Positions 1 through 8,323 are shown, counted from the first letter of the stretch. The stretch is 44,650 bases of DNA from Myxococcus sp. (GCA_014879945.1 JACSRE010000158.1:1-44650); one strand, 5' to 3'. Translations and numbers: made by a program. Notes: a model not told the origin generated them from the letters alone.

Positions 1-404
1 AGGGGGGCGGCGACGGCCTGGGGGGCCGCGACGGTGGCGACGAACGGCTGGGTGGCGGCGGCGTCGGCGACGGGGGCGATGGTGGGCGCGATGGCCGGCG
101 CTGCGCCTGCCTTCTCGATGCGAATGGTGGTGCCTCCGACCTGAATGGCGTCTCCGAAGGTGAGCGGGCTCTTCATCACCCGCTTGCCGTTGAGCATGGT
201 GCCCTCGACGGTGCCCATGTCGGTGACCGACAAGGCCCCGTCTGGCGCGACGTCGATGACGGCGTGAATGCGCGCGACCTTCTCGTCATCGATGGTGAGG
301 TGGGCCGACGCGAGCCGGCCGATCTTGATCAGATCGCGATCGAAGTCCTTCGACGAGATCAACTGCTCGCCCTTGAAAACCTTGAGCGTCAACGGGACAG
401 GCAC
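1..404 (-). CDS. FHA-domain protein, GltG-like, 3' part outside window
   Basis: The gene begins with GTG at 404 and runs off the left edge, leaving 134 codons. GTG is chosen over an in-frame ATG at 449 because GGAG lies seven bases before it. Residues about 3-95 form an FHA fold: the IGRL strand, the conserved SAHL and ARIH segments, and the GTMLNGKRV turn that lines a phosphothreonine pocket. From about residue 98 the chain becomes an Ala/Pro-rich linker. FHA domains bind phosphothreonine peptides. The position after two TPR genes and two small secreted-protein genes resembles gltG of the Myxococcus gliding cluster (or nfsG of its sporulation paralogue), where a cytoplasmic FHA domain precedes a membrane segment and a periplasmic TonB-like part. 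That later part lies outside this window, so GltG identity is inference. Confidence 0.85.
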   Translation of the reverse strand, partial: MPVPLTLKVFKGEQLISSKDFDRDLIKIGRLASAHLTIDDEKVARIHAVIDVAPDGALSVTDMGTVEGTMLNGKRVMKSPLTFGDAIQVGGTTIRIEKAGAAPAIAPTIAPVADAAATQPFVATVAAPQAVAAP

Positions 405-489
405 AGGTGCCTCCAGGAAACAGTTACGAGGGCGTTCTCGAACCGGCATGCGCTCCGACACCGGCGCGCAGACGAGGTTCCGCCGGGGT

Positions 490-747
490 TCAGAGTTCGC
501 CGACCGACTGCATCACCTTGTCTTTGAACTCTTCGCGGATCTTGATGAGGTTCGAGTGCTTCACCTTCTTGCGGGCTTCGACGTACTCGCCGTCAGGCTT
601 GGTGAGGTCGCCCTCGATCGTGTCGTCTTCGAAGCTGTACTCGGTCTTCTTGTTGTACGTGACGTTGCCGTCGCCCTTCTTGTCCTGAGCGAACGAAGAC
701 GTCGCCAGCAGCGCGGCTGCGATGACGACCCACAGGTGCTTCGACAT
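490..747 (-). CDS. Small secreted protein of Glt-like cluster (85 aa)
   Basis: Starts at ATG 747 with AGGAGG five bases upstream; a longer in-frame reading to 870 has no such support. Residues 1-20 are a signal peptide ending SSFAQ. The mature part of about 65 residues is charged, with an IEGDL motif at 44-48 and an LIKIREEF motif at 67-74, followed by SV near the C-terminus. The same pattern appears in the neighbouring 82-residue protein, so the two look like diverged paralogues. It sits between a GltE-like TPR lipoprotein and an FHA gene, the place where gltF is found in Myxococcus, but I cannot confirm that name. Role unknown; a small periplasmic or outer-membrane part of an envelope machine is a reasonable guess. 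Confidence 0.8.
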   Translation of the reverse strand: MSKHLWVVIAAALLATSSFAQDKKGDGNVTYNKKTEYSFEDDTIEGDLTKPDGEYVEARKKVKHSNLIKIREEFKDKVMQSVGEL

Positions 748-876
748 GGAACCTCCTGACACCCTTTGCAGCGCAGACCCTACCACTCTCGAGGTGTCCG
801 CAAACCTCCTGCATCCGTTTCTTGCATCGCACACAGTGAGAGCAGGTGTGACCACCACCGTGGGCACCATGGACCT

Positions 877-1125
877 TCACCGCATGGCATCGACCGAGCG
901 GTGGAGCTCGTTGGCGAACGAGCCGCGCAGCTGAATCAGGCGCTTGAAGCGGGGGCGCTCGGGCAGCACGGTGAACTCGACGACCGGGGCCTCGACGGAG
1001 CCGCTGACCGAACTCCCGGTGCTGAAGTCGACGTGCTGCACCGGCACTTTGGGCGGGGCCCGGTCGGCCTGGGCCAGCGCGGAGGAGGCAGCGAAACAGA
1101 CGACCAACACGAAGGCCAGGCGCAT
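877..1125 (-). CDS. Small secreted protein of Glt-like cluster, paralogue of its neighbour (82 aa)
   Basis: ATG at 1125, with AAAGGAA about eight bases before it. Residues 1-18 form a signal peptide (MRLAFVLVVC...SSALA). The mature protein has VSGSV at 40-44 and RLIQLRGSF at 62-70, then SV at 77-78. These line up with IEGDL, NLIKIREEF and SV of the 85-residue protein encoded next, at similar spacing. No Cys remains after signal cleavage. It lies 71 bases after the GltE-like gene and 129 bases before the next small gene, all on one strand. No enzymatic motif is visible. Function unknown. Confidence 0.7.
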   Translation of the reverse strand: MRLAFVLVVCFAASSALAQADRAPPKVPVQHVDFSTGSSVSGSVEAPVVEFTVLPERPRFKRLIQLRGSFANELHRSVDAMR

Positions 1126-1196
1126 GGAGGCGTTCCTTTCGGGGGACGACGCCTTCGACGCCTGGCCTGACGGTGACGTTCCGCGTGGACTGGAGC

Positions 1197-2708
1197 TCAG
1201 AGCCCGTCGCTCGGCTCGTCGGACGCGGGCTTCTTCGGCTCTTCTTTCCGGGGCGCTTCCTTCTTCGCCTCGGGGGCCGGCGCGGGCCTGGCGGGCGGCG
1301 GCGGCGCGGCCTTCGGCGCCTCCTCCTTCTTGGGCTCCGCTTTGCCGTCGGCGGGCTTCGCCTCGTCCTTGAGCGCGTCGGCGGCGGCCTTGCCCTTCGC
1401 CGCGTCTTGCTGCTTCTTGAACTCCTCTTCCTTCTGCTTGCGCTCTTCTTCCTTGGCGGCGGCCTCGGCCTTCTTCATCTCTTCTTCCATCTTCTTGGCT
1501 TCTTCTTCCGCCTTCTTCATCTCTTCGCGGGTCGCGATGGCGGCCTCTTGCTCCTTGATGAGCTCGAAGACCTGGTGGTTCGCGTTGACCGAGGTCTCAC
1601 CGCCCGAGAGCTGAACGAACTGCTTGTAGTAGGTCAGCGCCTTCTCGGGGTCGCCCTTGAGGCCGATGATGATGCCGCGGTTCAGGTAGAGCGCGGGGAG
1701 GTTGGGGTTGAGCTTCTGGGCCGCGTCGTACGCCTGGAGCGCCTTGTCGATCTGCCCCATGCCCTTGTAGGCGACGCCGAGGTTCACCAGCGCCTCGGCG
1801 TTGTTCCCGTTGGCCTGGAGGATGCGGCGCACGTGCTCCTCGGCGCTGCCGTAGTCCTCTTGATCGAAGGCCATCTTGGCGAGCTGGTAGTGCGCGGGCA
1901 GGAAGTCGTTGCGGGCCTCCACCGCGCGCTTGAACTGCACGCGGGCCTTCACCGGCTCCTTCTCGGCGAGGTTGAGCAACCCGAGCGTGTAGTAGATCTC
2001 GGGGTCGTTCTCTTCGATCTTGGTCGCGCGCAGCGCGATGAGCCGGGCCAACGAGTACTGCTTCTGCTCGTAGTGCACCTGCATCATCGTCTTGTAGGCC
2101 TGCAGCGTGCGCGGGTCGCGGAAGAGCGCCTCCTTGGCCAGCTCGAGGGCGCGGCCGCTCTCACCACGGCGTCGGTGGATCTCGGCCAGCCGCGCGCGGC
2201 TCCCGGCGTCGTCGGGGTACGTCGCGAGGATGTTCTCGTAGATGGCGACGGCGCCCTTCTCGTCGCCCTGGTTCTGGGCGATCACCGCGAGGTTCTCGGC
2301 GGCCTGCCGGAGGGTGGGCTTCTTCGCGAGCGCCTCTTTGTAGAAGGCCACCGCGTCCTTCGTCTTGCCCTGGCGCTCGGCGATGACGCCCAGGTTGTAG
2401 GTGGCCTCGGCGAGGTTGTCGTCGGCGTCGGCCGCGCTACGGAACTTCTTCTCGAGGGTGGCCCAGTCGTACTGGCCCGTCTTCTTCTGGGTCTCGAAGG
2501 CCTTCACAGCGTCTTCGAACATCAGCTTCGCCTTGCTCGAGATCTGCGGCGCGTCGTCGGCGCGCGCGGCGCCGCCTCCAGAGCGCACCTTCGGGCCGTC
2601 GACGCGAACGTCGGCGCCGGCCTCGGTCGTCTTGCAGGCGGGGGCCGCCAGGGCGACCAACGCGGCGACGGCGCCGCGGACCATCAACTTCGTCAAGGGG
2701 GCGCTCAC
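1197..2708 (-). CDS. gltE: TPR lipoprotein, GltE/AglT-like
   Basis: 503 residues from a GTG whose GTGA overlaps the stop of the upstream TPR gene, so the two are translationally coupled. The N-terminus has a hydrophobic run ending LAAPAC, with Cys25 as a probable lipid-attachment residue, although Pro in the lipobox is unusual. Residues about 65-370 hold a series of TPR units with the typical spacing (YNLGVIAERQGKTKDAVAFY, LVNLGVAYKGMGQIDKALQAY). Residues about 390-445 are a Lys/Glu/Ala-rich coiled coil, followed by a Pro/Ala/Lys-rich tail. In Myxococcus AglT (GltE) is an outer-membrane TPR lipoprotein of the gliding apparatus; NfsE is its paralogue. Gene order supports this group, but gliding versus Nfs assignment is open. 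Confidence 0.75.
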   Translation of the reverse strand: MSAPLTKLMVRGAVAALVALAAPACKTTEAGADVRVDGPKVRSGGGAARADDAPQISSKAKLMFEDAVKAFETQKKTGQYDWATLEKKFRSAADADDNLAEATYNLGVIAERQGKTKDAVAFYKEALAKKPTLRQAAENLAVIAQNQGDEKGAVAIYENILATYPDDAGSRARLAEIHRRRGESGRALELAKEALFRDPRTLQAYKTMMQVHYEQKQYSLARLIALRATKIEENDPEIYYTLGLLNLAEKEPVKARVQFKRAVEARNDFLPAHYQLAKMAFDQEDYGSAEEHVRRILQANGNNAEALVNLGVAYKGMGQIDKALQAYDAAQKLNPNLPALYLNRGIIIGLKGDPEKALTYYKQFVQLSGGETSVNANHQVFELIKEQEAAIATREEMKKAEEEAKKMEEEMKKAEAAAKEEERKQKEEEFKKQQDAAKGKAAADALKDEAKPADGKAEPKKEEAPKAAPPPPARPAPAPEAKKEAPRKEEPKKPASDEPSDGL

Positions 2709-5700
2709 AGCGTGTCCTCCGGCTCGTCGTCGTTCCTGGGCTTCGTGGGCGCGGGCGCCGCGGGCTTGTTGGTGGCGGTCGTCGCCCTGGGCTTCTCGGC
2801 CTTCGGCTCAGGCTTCGGCTCTGACCTGGGCGGGGGGAGCGTGTCGGGGTCTTCACCGCGGGGCCGCGCGTCGACCACGTTCTTCCCAACGCCCGAGGTG
2901 TTGTTCTTCAGCTCGGCGGCGCTCTCGGCCGAGATGGTCGGAATGGGCTGAATCGAGGTGAGCAGCCCCTGCCCGATGGCGCTGAGCCTGGCGCCCTCTT
3001 CGGGCTTCAGCTCGAACGTCTCTTCGGCCATCTTGGGGAACTGCTCGGGCTTGTACCTGGTGCGCAGCAGCTCGAGCGCCTTGGCGGAGCACGGGTTGAA
3101 GACGTCGAGCTCCTGGCTCTTCTGCACGGTGGCCGCGAACGCCTCGGCCGCCTTCTCACGAATCGGCATCGCCTCCTGGTTGAACTGGGTCTTCACCTCG
3201 AACAGCAGCTCCTCGGGGATGCCCTTGGGCACTGGCGGGTTGGCGAGCGCCTCGGCGAACTGATCGTAGGCCAGGCCGATGCGGGCCAGCGCGCAGATGG
3301 CGGGGTCGGCCGACTTGAACTGCACCGTCTTGGTGTACGCCTTCTGAATGTCTTCCAGGCCCTTGGCCTTGGTCTTGATCGAGCCCTTCAGCTCTCCGAT
3401 GTTCTGGAGCGTCGTCCACTTGAGCTTGATGGCCGAGTAGCGCTTGAAGTCGTCTTCGTTCATCACGAACGAGGCGCGCGCGACGGCGTCGAGGGCCTGA
3501 ATGTCGAGCGCGTCCTTCTGCTTCTTGTTGAGCTTCTCGTAGTAGTCGAGCACCCGAATGAAGATCTTCCGCGCGCCGGTCGGGTTCTTCAGCTTCTCTT
3601 CGTAGATCGAGGCGATGCGCCCCTCGGCCCAGAGCAGTTTGCTGGGGTCCTTGATCTGGTCCTTCTCGTACTCCTCGTAGAGCTTCTGCGCCTTCGCCCA
3701 GAGGTTCATCTTCTCATGGAGGTCGATGATCGACTTGGTCACCGCCTCGGCGTCCTTCGACTTGGGCCACAGCTCGAGGTACTTCTCGCGGTTCTTCAGC
3801 GCCTGCTTGTACTGGCCGAGCCCGTCGCGGAAGACGCCGGCGTTGTAGAGCGCATCCTGAGCCTTCTGCTCCTCCCAGACCTGCTCGGCGGCCGGCGCGA
3901 CCTCTTTCTTGCCCCTGGGGGCGGCCTTCTTCGCCGGGCCCTTGCTCTTCTCGTAGTTGGCCGCGTACCGCTCGTAGTGATCGGCGGCGTCGTCGAAGTC
4001 GGCGACGGCCTCGTAGCCCTCGGCGAGCGCGTAGAGCGTCTTGGGCACGTACTGCGACTTCGGGTAGCGCTGAATGAGCTGCTTGCGCACCTCGATGGCG
4101 CGGTCGAGGGCCTTGGCGTTGAAGTAGTCGATCGACGCGTTGTAGAGCGCCTTGTCGGCCAGCTCGCTCTTGGGCCAGTCCTGCACGAAGGTCATGTAGG
4201 CGTCGGCGGCCTTGGCGTACTCGTTCTTCGCCTCGAGCTGGTTGATGAGCTTGAACGACGACTGCTCGATCAGCTTGGCGAGATCTTCACGGAACTTGCC
4301 GGTCGCGAGCTTCTCTTCGGCGTAGAACTTCTTGGCCCACTCGTTCACCTTCCCCCAGTCCTGGAGAATGTTGTACGAGTCGAGCACGAGGTTGGCGGCG
4401 ATCTCGCCCGCGCGGTCTCCGTTCTCGAACTTGTAGTCGGGGTGCTTGAGCGCGATGTCGGCGAAGCGCGAGACGGCTTCGTCGAGGTAGTTGTAGTCGT
4501 AGTAGATCTTCGCGGCCTTGTAGGCGATCTCGACCTTCTTCTCGCCCTTCTCCACGTACTTCAGGTACCGCTCGCACGAGTCGAGCAGCGCCTGCTTCAC
4601 CGGAGGGATGGCCGCCTTCTTCGAGGGGTCGCCGCCGCCCGAGGCCGACTTGCCGCCGTCGGCCGTCGCCATCTCTTTGAGGAGCGAGTCCCACGCGAGG
4701 ATCGAGTTGTAGGCGGCGTTGTTGAGCCACTTGCCGGGCTTGCCGGGGCTGCCCTCGACCTTCTTCTCGAGGCGGTCGATGTCGGTGAGGGTGACGCGCG
4801 TGTACTCCTCGGCCGCGCGCTGGTACTTGCTCAGGTTGTCGTTGAGGAGCTCGGCCCAGAAGAAGCGCAGATCGTACGCCTTGGGGCTCTCGGGGAAGAG
4901 CGTGAGGTAGTCGGCGTAGACCTCGTTGGCGAAGCCGAAGGTCTCTTCGTCGCGGGTCTTCTTGGCTTCGTTGTGCCAGTTGACCGCGAGGTTCGAGATG
5001 GTGCGCTCCGAAAGCTCGCGCGCCTCGTCGAGGGCCTTCTTGTCTTTGTCGTTCATCGACGGGTTGCCCTTGAGCACGTCGTCCATGATCTTCACGAGGC
5101 GGCGCACCTGGGTGACGGTCTGGCGCTTGTTGCCGGCGCGCATGACGCAGTCGACGATCTTCCCCTGGAAGCCGGGGGCGTCGGGCGCGGTGGGGCGCTC
5201 CTTGATCAGCATGTCGAAGGTGACGGCGGCTTCGCGGTCTTTGCCGTCTTCGTAATAGAGGTTCGCGAGCTGCTTCATCATCAGGCGCAGGTCGTCGGCC
5301 TTGTTGGCGAGCTTGCTGAAGCGGTCCTTCGCCTCGGTGGGCGTGCCACCGCCGCGCGAGTAGGCGCGCACGTAGTCGTTGCGGGCTTCCTTCACCAGGC
5401 CCTGGCGGCGCGACTTGCCCTTGCCCTCGACCTCTTCGGCGCCCTGCATCTCGGCGTAGAGGACCACCGTCTTGAACTGGTCCATGGCCTTGTCGTAGTC
5501 GGCCATGTTGAAGTGACACCAACCCTGCTTGTAGAGCGCGTAGCCGTAGACCTTGTTGTCGGGGTACTTCGCGGCGTTCTTGTAGTTCTCGAGGGCCTTC
5601 TCGAGCTGGTCGCGCTTGCCCTTTGAGCCGTTGAAGTAGAACTCGGCGACGGCCAGGTAGGCGTCGGGCAGGTACTTCGACTTCTGGTACTTCTCGATGA

Positions 5701-6319
5701 GGCGCTTGTACGAGGCGAGCGCCTTCTTCTGGTTCTTCTCGTCCGACGAGTCCATCAGGTTGAGGCCGAGGAAGTAGAGGACCTCGTCGGTGCGCTCGTA
5801 GTTTTTGTACTCCTGGACGATGAGGTAGTACTTCTCGACGGCGAGGTCGGCGAACTCCTTCGACTTGGCCATCAGCTCGGCCTTCTCGGCCTCGGCGCGC
5901 TGAACGCCCGCGTCGTCTTTGGCGTTCATCGCCTTGATCTTGTCGTCGTCCTTGCGGTTGGCCTCGAAGAAGAAGTGCTTCGACTCTTCCCAGTAGAGCT
6001 CGCCGAGGCGGAACAGCAGGCCCGGCTTCTCTTTCTTGTCGGTCGACAGCTCGATGATCTTCGACAGGTCGGTGATCTGCTCACGCCGCTTCGAGGCGAC
6101 CTGCAGCTCCACGTCGAGCCGGAAGGTGTCGTACGAGAGGGTCGGCGCCTCTTCTTCCTTCTTCTTCTTGCGCGTGATGTCGCCGGCGAGCGACTTGTCG
6201 GGCGCGATCGACGTTTCCTTCTTCTTCAGCTCGGCATCGACGGCCTCTTTCTTCGCAGCTGGGGCCTGGGCGAGCGCGAACGAGGAGACGAGGAAGAGAC
6301 TCGTAATCAGTGGACGCAT
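2705..6319 (-). CDS. gltD: Large periplasmic TPR protein, GltD/AgmU-like
   Basis: 1,204 residues from ATG 6319. Residues 1-18 are a signal peptide (MRPLITSLFLVSSFALAQ); a longer in-frame reading to 6400 would bury it. Nearly the whole chain is TPR-like helical repeats, visible as repeated ALYxxG/A, Yxxxx-YPKS and KALxxYKxxxxKYPxS units, ending in a Pro/Lys-rich tail (about 1150-1204). Myxococcus AgmU (GltD) is a TPR protein of about 1,200 residues required for adventurous gliding, and NfsD is its sporulation paralogue; size, signal peptide and the coupled TPR lipoprotein agree with that family. It is probably a scaffold binding other machine parts in the periplasm. It is the first gene of the cluster in transcription order, with a candidate promoter about 100 bases upstream. 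Confidence 0.75.
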   Translation of the reverse strand: MRPLITSLFLVSSFALAQAPAAKKEAVDAELKKKETSIAPDKSLAGDITRKKKKEEEAPTLSYDTFRLDVELQVASKRREQITDLSKIIELSTDKKEKPGLLFRLGELYWEESKHFFFEANRKDDDKIKAMNAKDDAGVQRAEAEKAELMAKSKEFADLAVEKYYLIVQEYKNYERTDEVLYFLGLNLMDSSDEKNQKKALASYKRLIEKYQKSKYLPDAYLAVAEFYFNGSKGKRDQLEKALENYKNAAKYPDNKVYGYALYKQGWCHFNMADYDKAMDQFKTVVLYAEMQGAEEVEGKGKSRRQGLVKEARNDYVRAYSRGGGTPTEAKDRFSKLANKADDLRLMMKQLANLYYEDGKDREAAVTFDMLIKERPTAPDAPGFQGKIVDCVMRAGNKRQTVTQVRRLVKIMDDVLKGNPSMNDKDKKALDEARELSERTISNLAVNWHNEAKKTRDEETFGFANEVYADYLTLFPESPKAYDLRFFWAELLNDNLSKYQRAAEEYTRVTLTDIDRLEKKVEGSPGKPGKWLNNAAYNSILAWDSLLKEMATADGGKSASGGGDPSKKAAIPPVKQALLDSCERYLKYVEKGEKKVEIAYKAAKIYYDYNYLDEAVSRFADIALKHPDYKFENGDRAGEIAANLVLDSYNILQDWGKVNEWAKKFYAEEKLATGKFREDLAKLIEQSSFKLINQLEAKNEYAKAADAYMTFVQDWPKSELADKALYNASIDYFNAKALDRAIEVRKQLIQRYPKSQYVPKTLYALAEGYEAVADFDDAADHYERYAANYEKSKGPAKKAAPRGKKEVAPAAEQVWEEQKAQDALYNAGVFRDGLGQYKQALKNREKYLELWPKSKDAEAVTKSIIDLHEKMNLWAKAQKLYEEYEKDQIKDPSKLLWAEGRIASIYEEKLKNPTGARKIFIRVLDYYEKLNKKQKDALDIQALDAVARASFVMNEDDFKRYSAIKLKWTTLQNIGELKGSIKTKAKGLEDIQKAYTKTVQFKSADPAICALARIGLAYDQFAEALANPPVPKGIPEELLFEVKTQFNQEAMPIREKAAEAFAATVQKSQELDVFNPCSAKALELLRTRYKPEQFPKMAEETFELKPEEGARLSAIGQGLLTSIQPIPTISAESAAELKNNTSGVGKNVVDARPRGEDPDTLPPPRSEPKPEPKAEKPRATTATNKPAAPAPTKPRNDDEPEDTL

Positions 6320-6372
6320 GGGACTGTTCCCGAAACAAGGGCGAGTACGCGAGGGCATCGTGGCGTTACGAA

Positions 6373-6390
6373 CGAGGCTACCGAGCCTCG
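6373..6390 (-). terminator. Hairpin between the envelope operon and the gltD-like gene
   Basis: A perfect 7-bp stem, CGAGGCT paired with AGCCTCG around a 4-base loop CGGT. It lies 70 bases after the stop of the 6461-7291 gene and 54 bases before the gltD-like start. It may terminate the upstream operon. If the promoter at 6418-6447 is real, the hairpin instead lies in the gltD leader. No clear U tract follows (TTCGT), so termination is uncertain. Confidence 0.4.
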
Positions 6391-6417
6391 ACTCCTTCAA
6401 CCCTTTGAGAGGCGCGG

Positions 6418-6447
6418 ATTCTCGCCGCTCGGGTCAAGGAAGGTCAA
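6418..6447 (-). promoter_or_regulatory. Candidate promoter of gltD-like operon, with tandem TTGACC
   Basis: On the minus strand TTGACC (6447-6442), an 18-bp spacer and GAGAAT (6423-6418) resemble a sigma-70-type promoter. A second TTGACC (6437-6432) follows the first exactly 10 bp later, one helical turn, which could be a protein-binding direct repeat. The predicted leader would be about 90 bases. Identified by eye only. Confidence 0.4.
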
Positions 6448-6460
6448 GCAATCCGCGAGG

Positions 6461-7291
6461 CTAACGGCCAAGCAGCTCGAGCAGCGCCCGGGCCTTGCCC
6501 ACCTTGCGAACGTCGTCGCCCACCTGCACCACCAGCTCGATCGACGGGTCTCGCACGATCAGCGACTTGAGCAGCCACGGCTCGACATCGGGGTTCACCT
6601 CGACGCGGGTGCCGATGCCGCAGGGAAACACCCCGTCGCTGACGGCCAGGAGCATGGCCACGTGCAGCTCGGCAGCCGGCTCGGCTGGGTCTCGTGAGGC
6701 GCAGTCGCGGGGCAACAAGAACCCCGGCGAGACGACGACGGCCTTTCGGCCGGGGAGCGCCTTGAACTGGCTCCATTGGAGCAGGTCGACCGCGCCCGGC
6801 GGCGACCACCGCGTGAAGGATGGCCGCTGGGCCACCAGCAGCGCGCGCCGGGCGTCGTCGAGCTCGCCGCGGACCTCGAGCGCGAGGGGCCTGCGGCCGC
6901 GAAACCGCGACAACGGCGCGCTCAGCGCCTCGTCGAGCGGCAACCACAGGCCCGCGGCGGGTGCGCGGCTGAGCGCTTTGCCGTCGACGGCAGTGAGCGG
7001 CGGCCGCAGCTGCACCCACGCGGCGCCGAACAGCCTGAGCGTCTCGAGGGTGGACTCGCGCAGCGTGTTGGAGCGGGTGGTGAGCCACAAGGTGACCTCG
7101 GGCCTGGCGAGCGCGCGCAGCACGTCGGGCTCGAGCTCTTCGCTCGCGACGACGTGCACTCGCACCGAGCGCCCGACGACGAGGTCGGGGGTCTGTGCCG
7201 GCAGCGGGCGCTGGGCCTGCGCCGTGGCCACCGACGCCAGGAGCGCCGCGACGAGGCTACTGGTTCTTCTCAATCCACTTCGCGAACGCAT
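6461..7291 (-). CDS. Secreted protein of unknown function (276 aa)
   Basis: Begins at ATG 7291, overlapping the end of the FecR-domain gene by 35 bases; a TTG at residue 7 is an alternative start. Residues 1-26 look like a signal peptide (LVAALLASVATAQA). The rest is mixed alpha/beta with no motif I recognise. It contains RVHVVASEELEPDVLRAL, an LWLTTRSNTLRESTLETLRLF segment, and two Cys (in PRDCAS and FPCGIG) that could form a disulfide. It is the last gene of a five-gene operon of exported proteins. I do not assign a function. Confidence 0.7.
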   Translation of the reverse strand: MRSRSGLRRTSSLVAALLASVATAQAQRPLPAQTPDLVVGRSVRVHVVASEELEPDVLRALARPEVTLWLTTRSNTLRESTLETLRLFGAAWVQLRPPLTAVDGKALSRAPAAGLWLPLDEALSAPLSRFRGRRPLALEVRGELDDARRALLVAQRPSFTRWSPPGAVDLLQWSQFKALPGRKAVVVSPGFLLPRDCASRDPAEPAAELHVAMLLAVSDGVFPCGIGTRVEVNPDVEPWLLKSLIVRDPSIELVVQVGDDVRKVGKARALLELLGR

Positions 7292-7982
7292 CGCGCCTGG
7301 CCGCCTCTTCGAACTGCGCCACGTCCCAGAGGTCGACGCCCACCGCGATCTGCTGGTTCTGCTGCAGGTCGACGAACTTCTTCTCCCACTCGTCAGCGCT
7401 CACCTCGGTGGGGCCGGCGACCTGCACGCGGGGGCCCTTCTTCGGCGGCGGCGCGGCGCCGGTCGAGGCCTTCGCCACCATCGCCGACGGCCTGATGTTC
7501 ACGGTGCCTTCGACGATGCGCACGATCGACGCCTTGCGCGCCCTGGGGGGCTTCGAGGCGGTCACCATCTTGTCGGCGTCGATGCGGAAGATGGTGCCGC
7601 GCACGCCAGCCACCGCGCGCTCGGTCGACACCTCGTAGCCGCCGCCGCCGAGGGCCTTCTTCACCTTCGTCCACAGGCTGCCCGACTGGAGCAGCGCCTT
7701 GAAGCCCTTGCGCTCCTGGCCCTCGAACTCGGCCTCGGTGATCTCGAGCTTCGACGCGGGCGCCAGCATGATGATGCTCTCGTCGGTGAGCTCGAGCTTG
7801 AGGTTGCCGCTCTTGACCTCGATGGTGTCGCCCAGCTCGATCGCCGAGTCCTTCGCGAGCGCGACGGCCTGCCCTCCCCTGGGCGTGCGGGTGGCGGCGC
7901 CCTCCAGCAGGGCGACCTTGCCGACCTCGGCCGAGGCGACCACCGCGCACAGCAACGCTGCCAGACTGAAAAGGCGCTTCAT
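7257..7982 (-). CDS. FecR-domain exported protein
   Basis: 241 residues from ATG 7982, with GGAGGAAG just upstream; the ATGA overlaps the stop of the preceding lipoprotein gene. Residues 1-18 are a signal peptide ending VVASA. Residues about 20-165 carry the FecR fold: VGKVALLEGAATRTPRGG, an IELGDTIEVKSGNLKLEL strand pair, SIIMLAPASKLEI, then TERAVAGVRGTIFRID and a further VEGTVNIR. This domain is found in periplasmic regulators and in many surface proteins. No sigma factor or TonB receptor gene lies nearby, so classical iron-dicitrate signalling is unlikely here. The C-terminal 75 residues are basic and helical. Confidence 0.85.
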   Translation of the reverse strand: MKRLFSLAALLCAVVASAEVGKVALLEGAATRTPRGGQAVALAKDSAIELGDTIEVKSGNLKLELTDESIIMLAPASKLEITEAEFEGQERKGFKALLQSGSLWTKVKKALGGGGYEVSTERAVAGVRGTIFRIDADKMVTASKPPRARKASIVRIVEGTVNIRPSAMVAKASTGAAPPPKKGPRVQVAGPTEVSADEWEKKFVDLQQNQQIAVGVDLWDVAQFEEAARRDAFAKWIEKNQ

Positions 7983-8323
7983 GGACTTCCTCCGTTGGGC
8001 AGCAACGTCACGTTCATCACGACGCGGGTTTGATCCGCGGCCAGCCAGCTCTCCCACGTCACGAACCCGGCCTTCTTCACTTCGACCCGTCGCGGCCGCT
8101 CGCCGACCTTCAGCGCGCGGGGCTCGCCGTTGAAGTCACTGCAGAGCCCCTGAGAGACCCCGTCGAGCGCCACCTCGGCGTCGACCGGCTGGCACTTGAG
8201 CACCAGCTCGCCTGCGCCCGAGACCCGGTAGGGCCGCAGCCGTGTCTCGGTGACCCTGGGCATCGAGGTCAGGCCCGAGGGGGCCGCGGCACACCCCGCG
8301 AGGAGCAGCAGACTCCACTTCAC
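7979..8323 (-). CDS. Small lipoprotein with PEGA-like domain
   Basis: 114 residues. The GTG at 8323 forms a GTGA overlap with the upstream gene, and its own stop forms an ATGA overlap with the FecR gene, so all three are coupled. The signal LLLLAGC is a good lipobox with Cys11 as the lipidated residue. The mature part (about 40-108) resembles a PEGA beta-sandwich: LVLKCQPVDAEVALDGVSQG, then RRVEVKKAGFVTWE and a final VVMNVTLLP strand. PEGA domains are common in surface proteins and kinase sensor regions. It is probably an envelope structural or assembly part of the operon. Confidence 0.75.
   Translation of the reverse strand: MKWSLLLLAGCAAAPSGLTSMPRVTETRLRPYRVSGAGELVLKCQPVDAEVALDGVSQGLCSDFNGEPRALKVGERPRRVEVKKAGFVTWESWLAADQTRVVMNVTLLPNGGSP

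Noticed and set aside
1-60. Short GGC/GGT-rich repeats near the left edge
   Set aside because: They encode the Ala/Pro linker after the FHA domain; low-complexity coding, not a DNA repeat element.
1173-2951. Long plus-strand open frame (592 codons) opposite the TPR lipoprotein gene
   Set aside because: Leu/Arg/Gly-rich shadow of a real minus-strand gene; third-position GC bias keeps the opposite frame free of stops. The same holds for frames at 3716-5626, 10114-12042, 12455-14866, 15198-16895, 36983-38272, 38534-40537 and 40725-42236.
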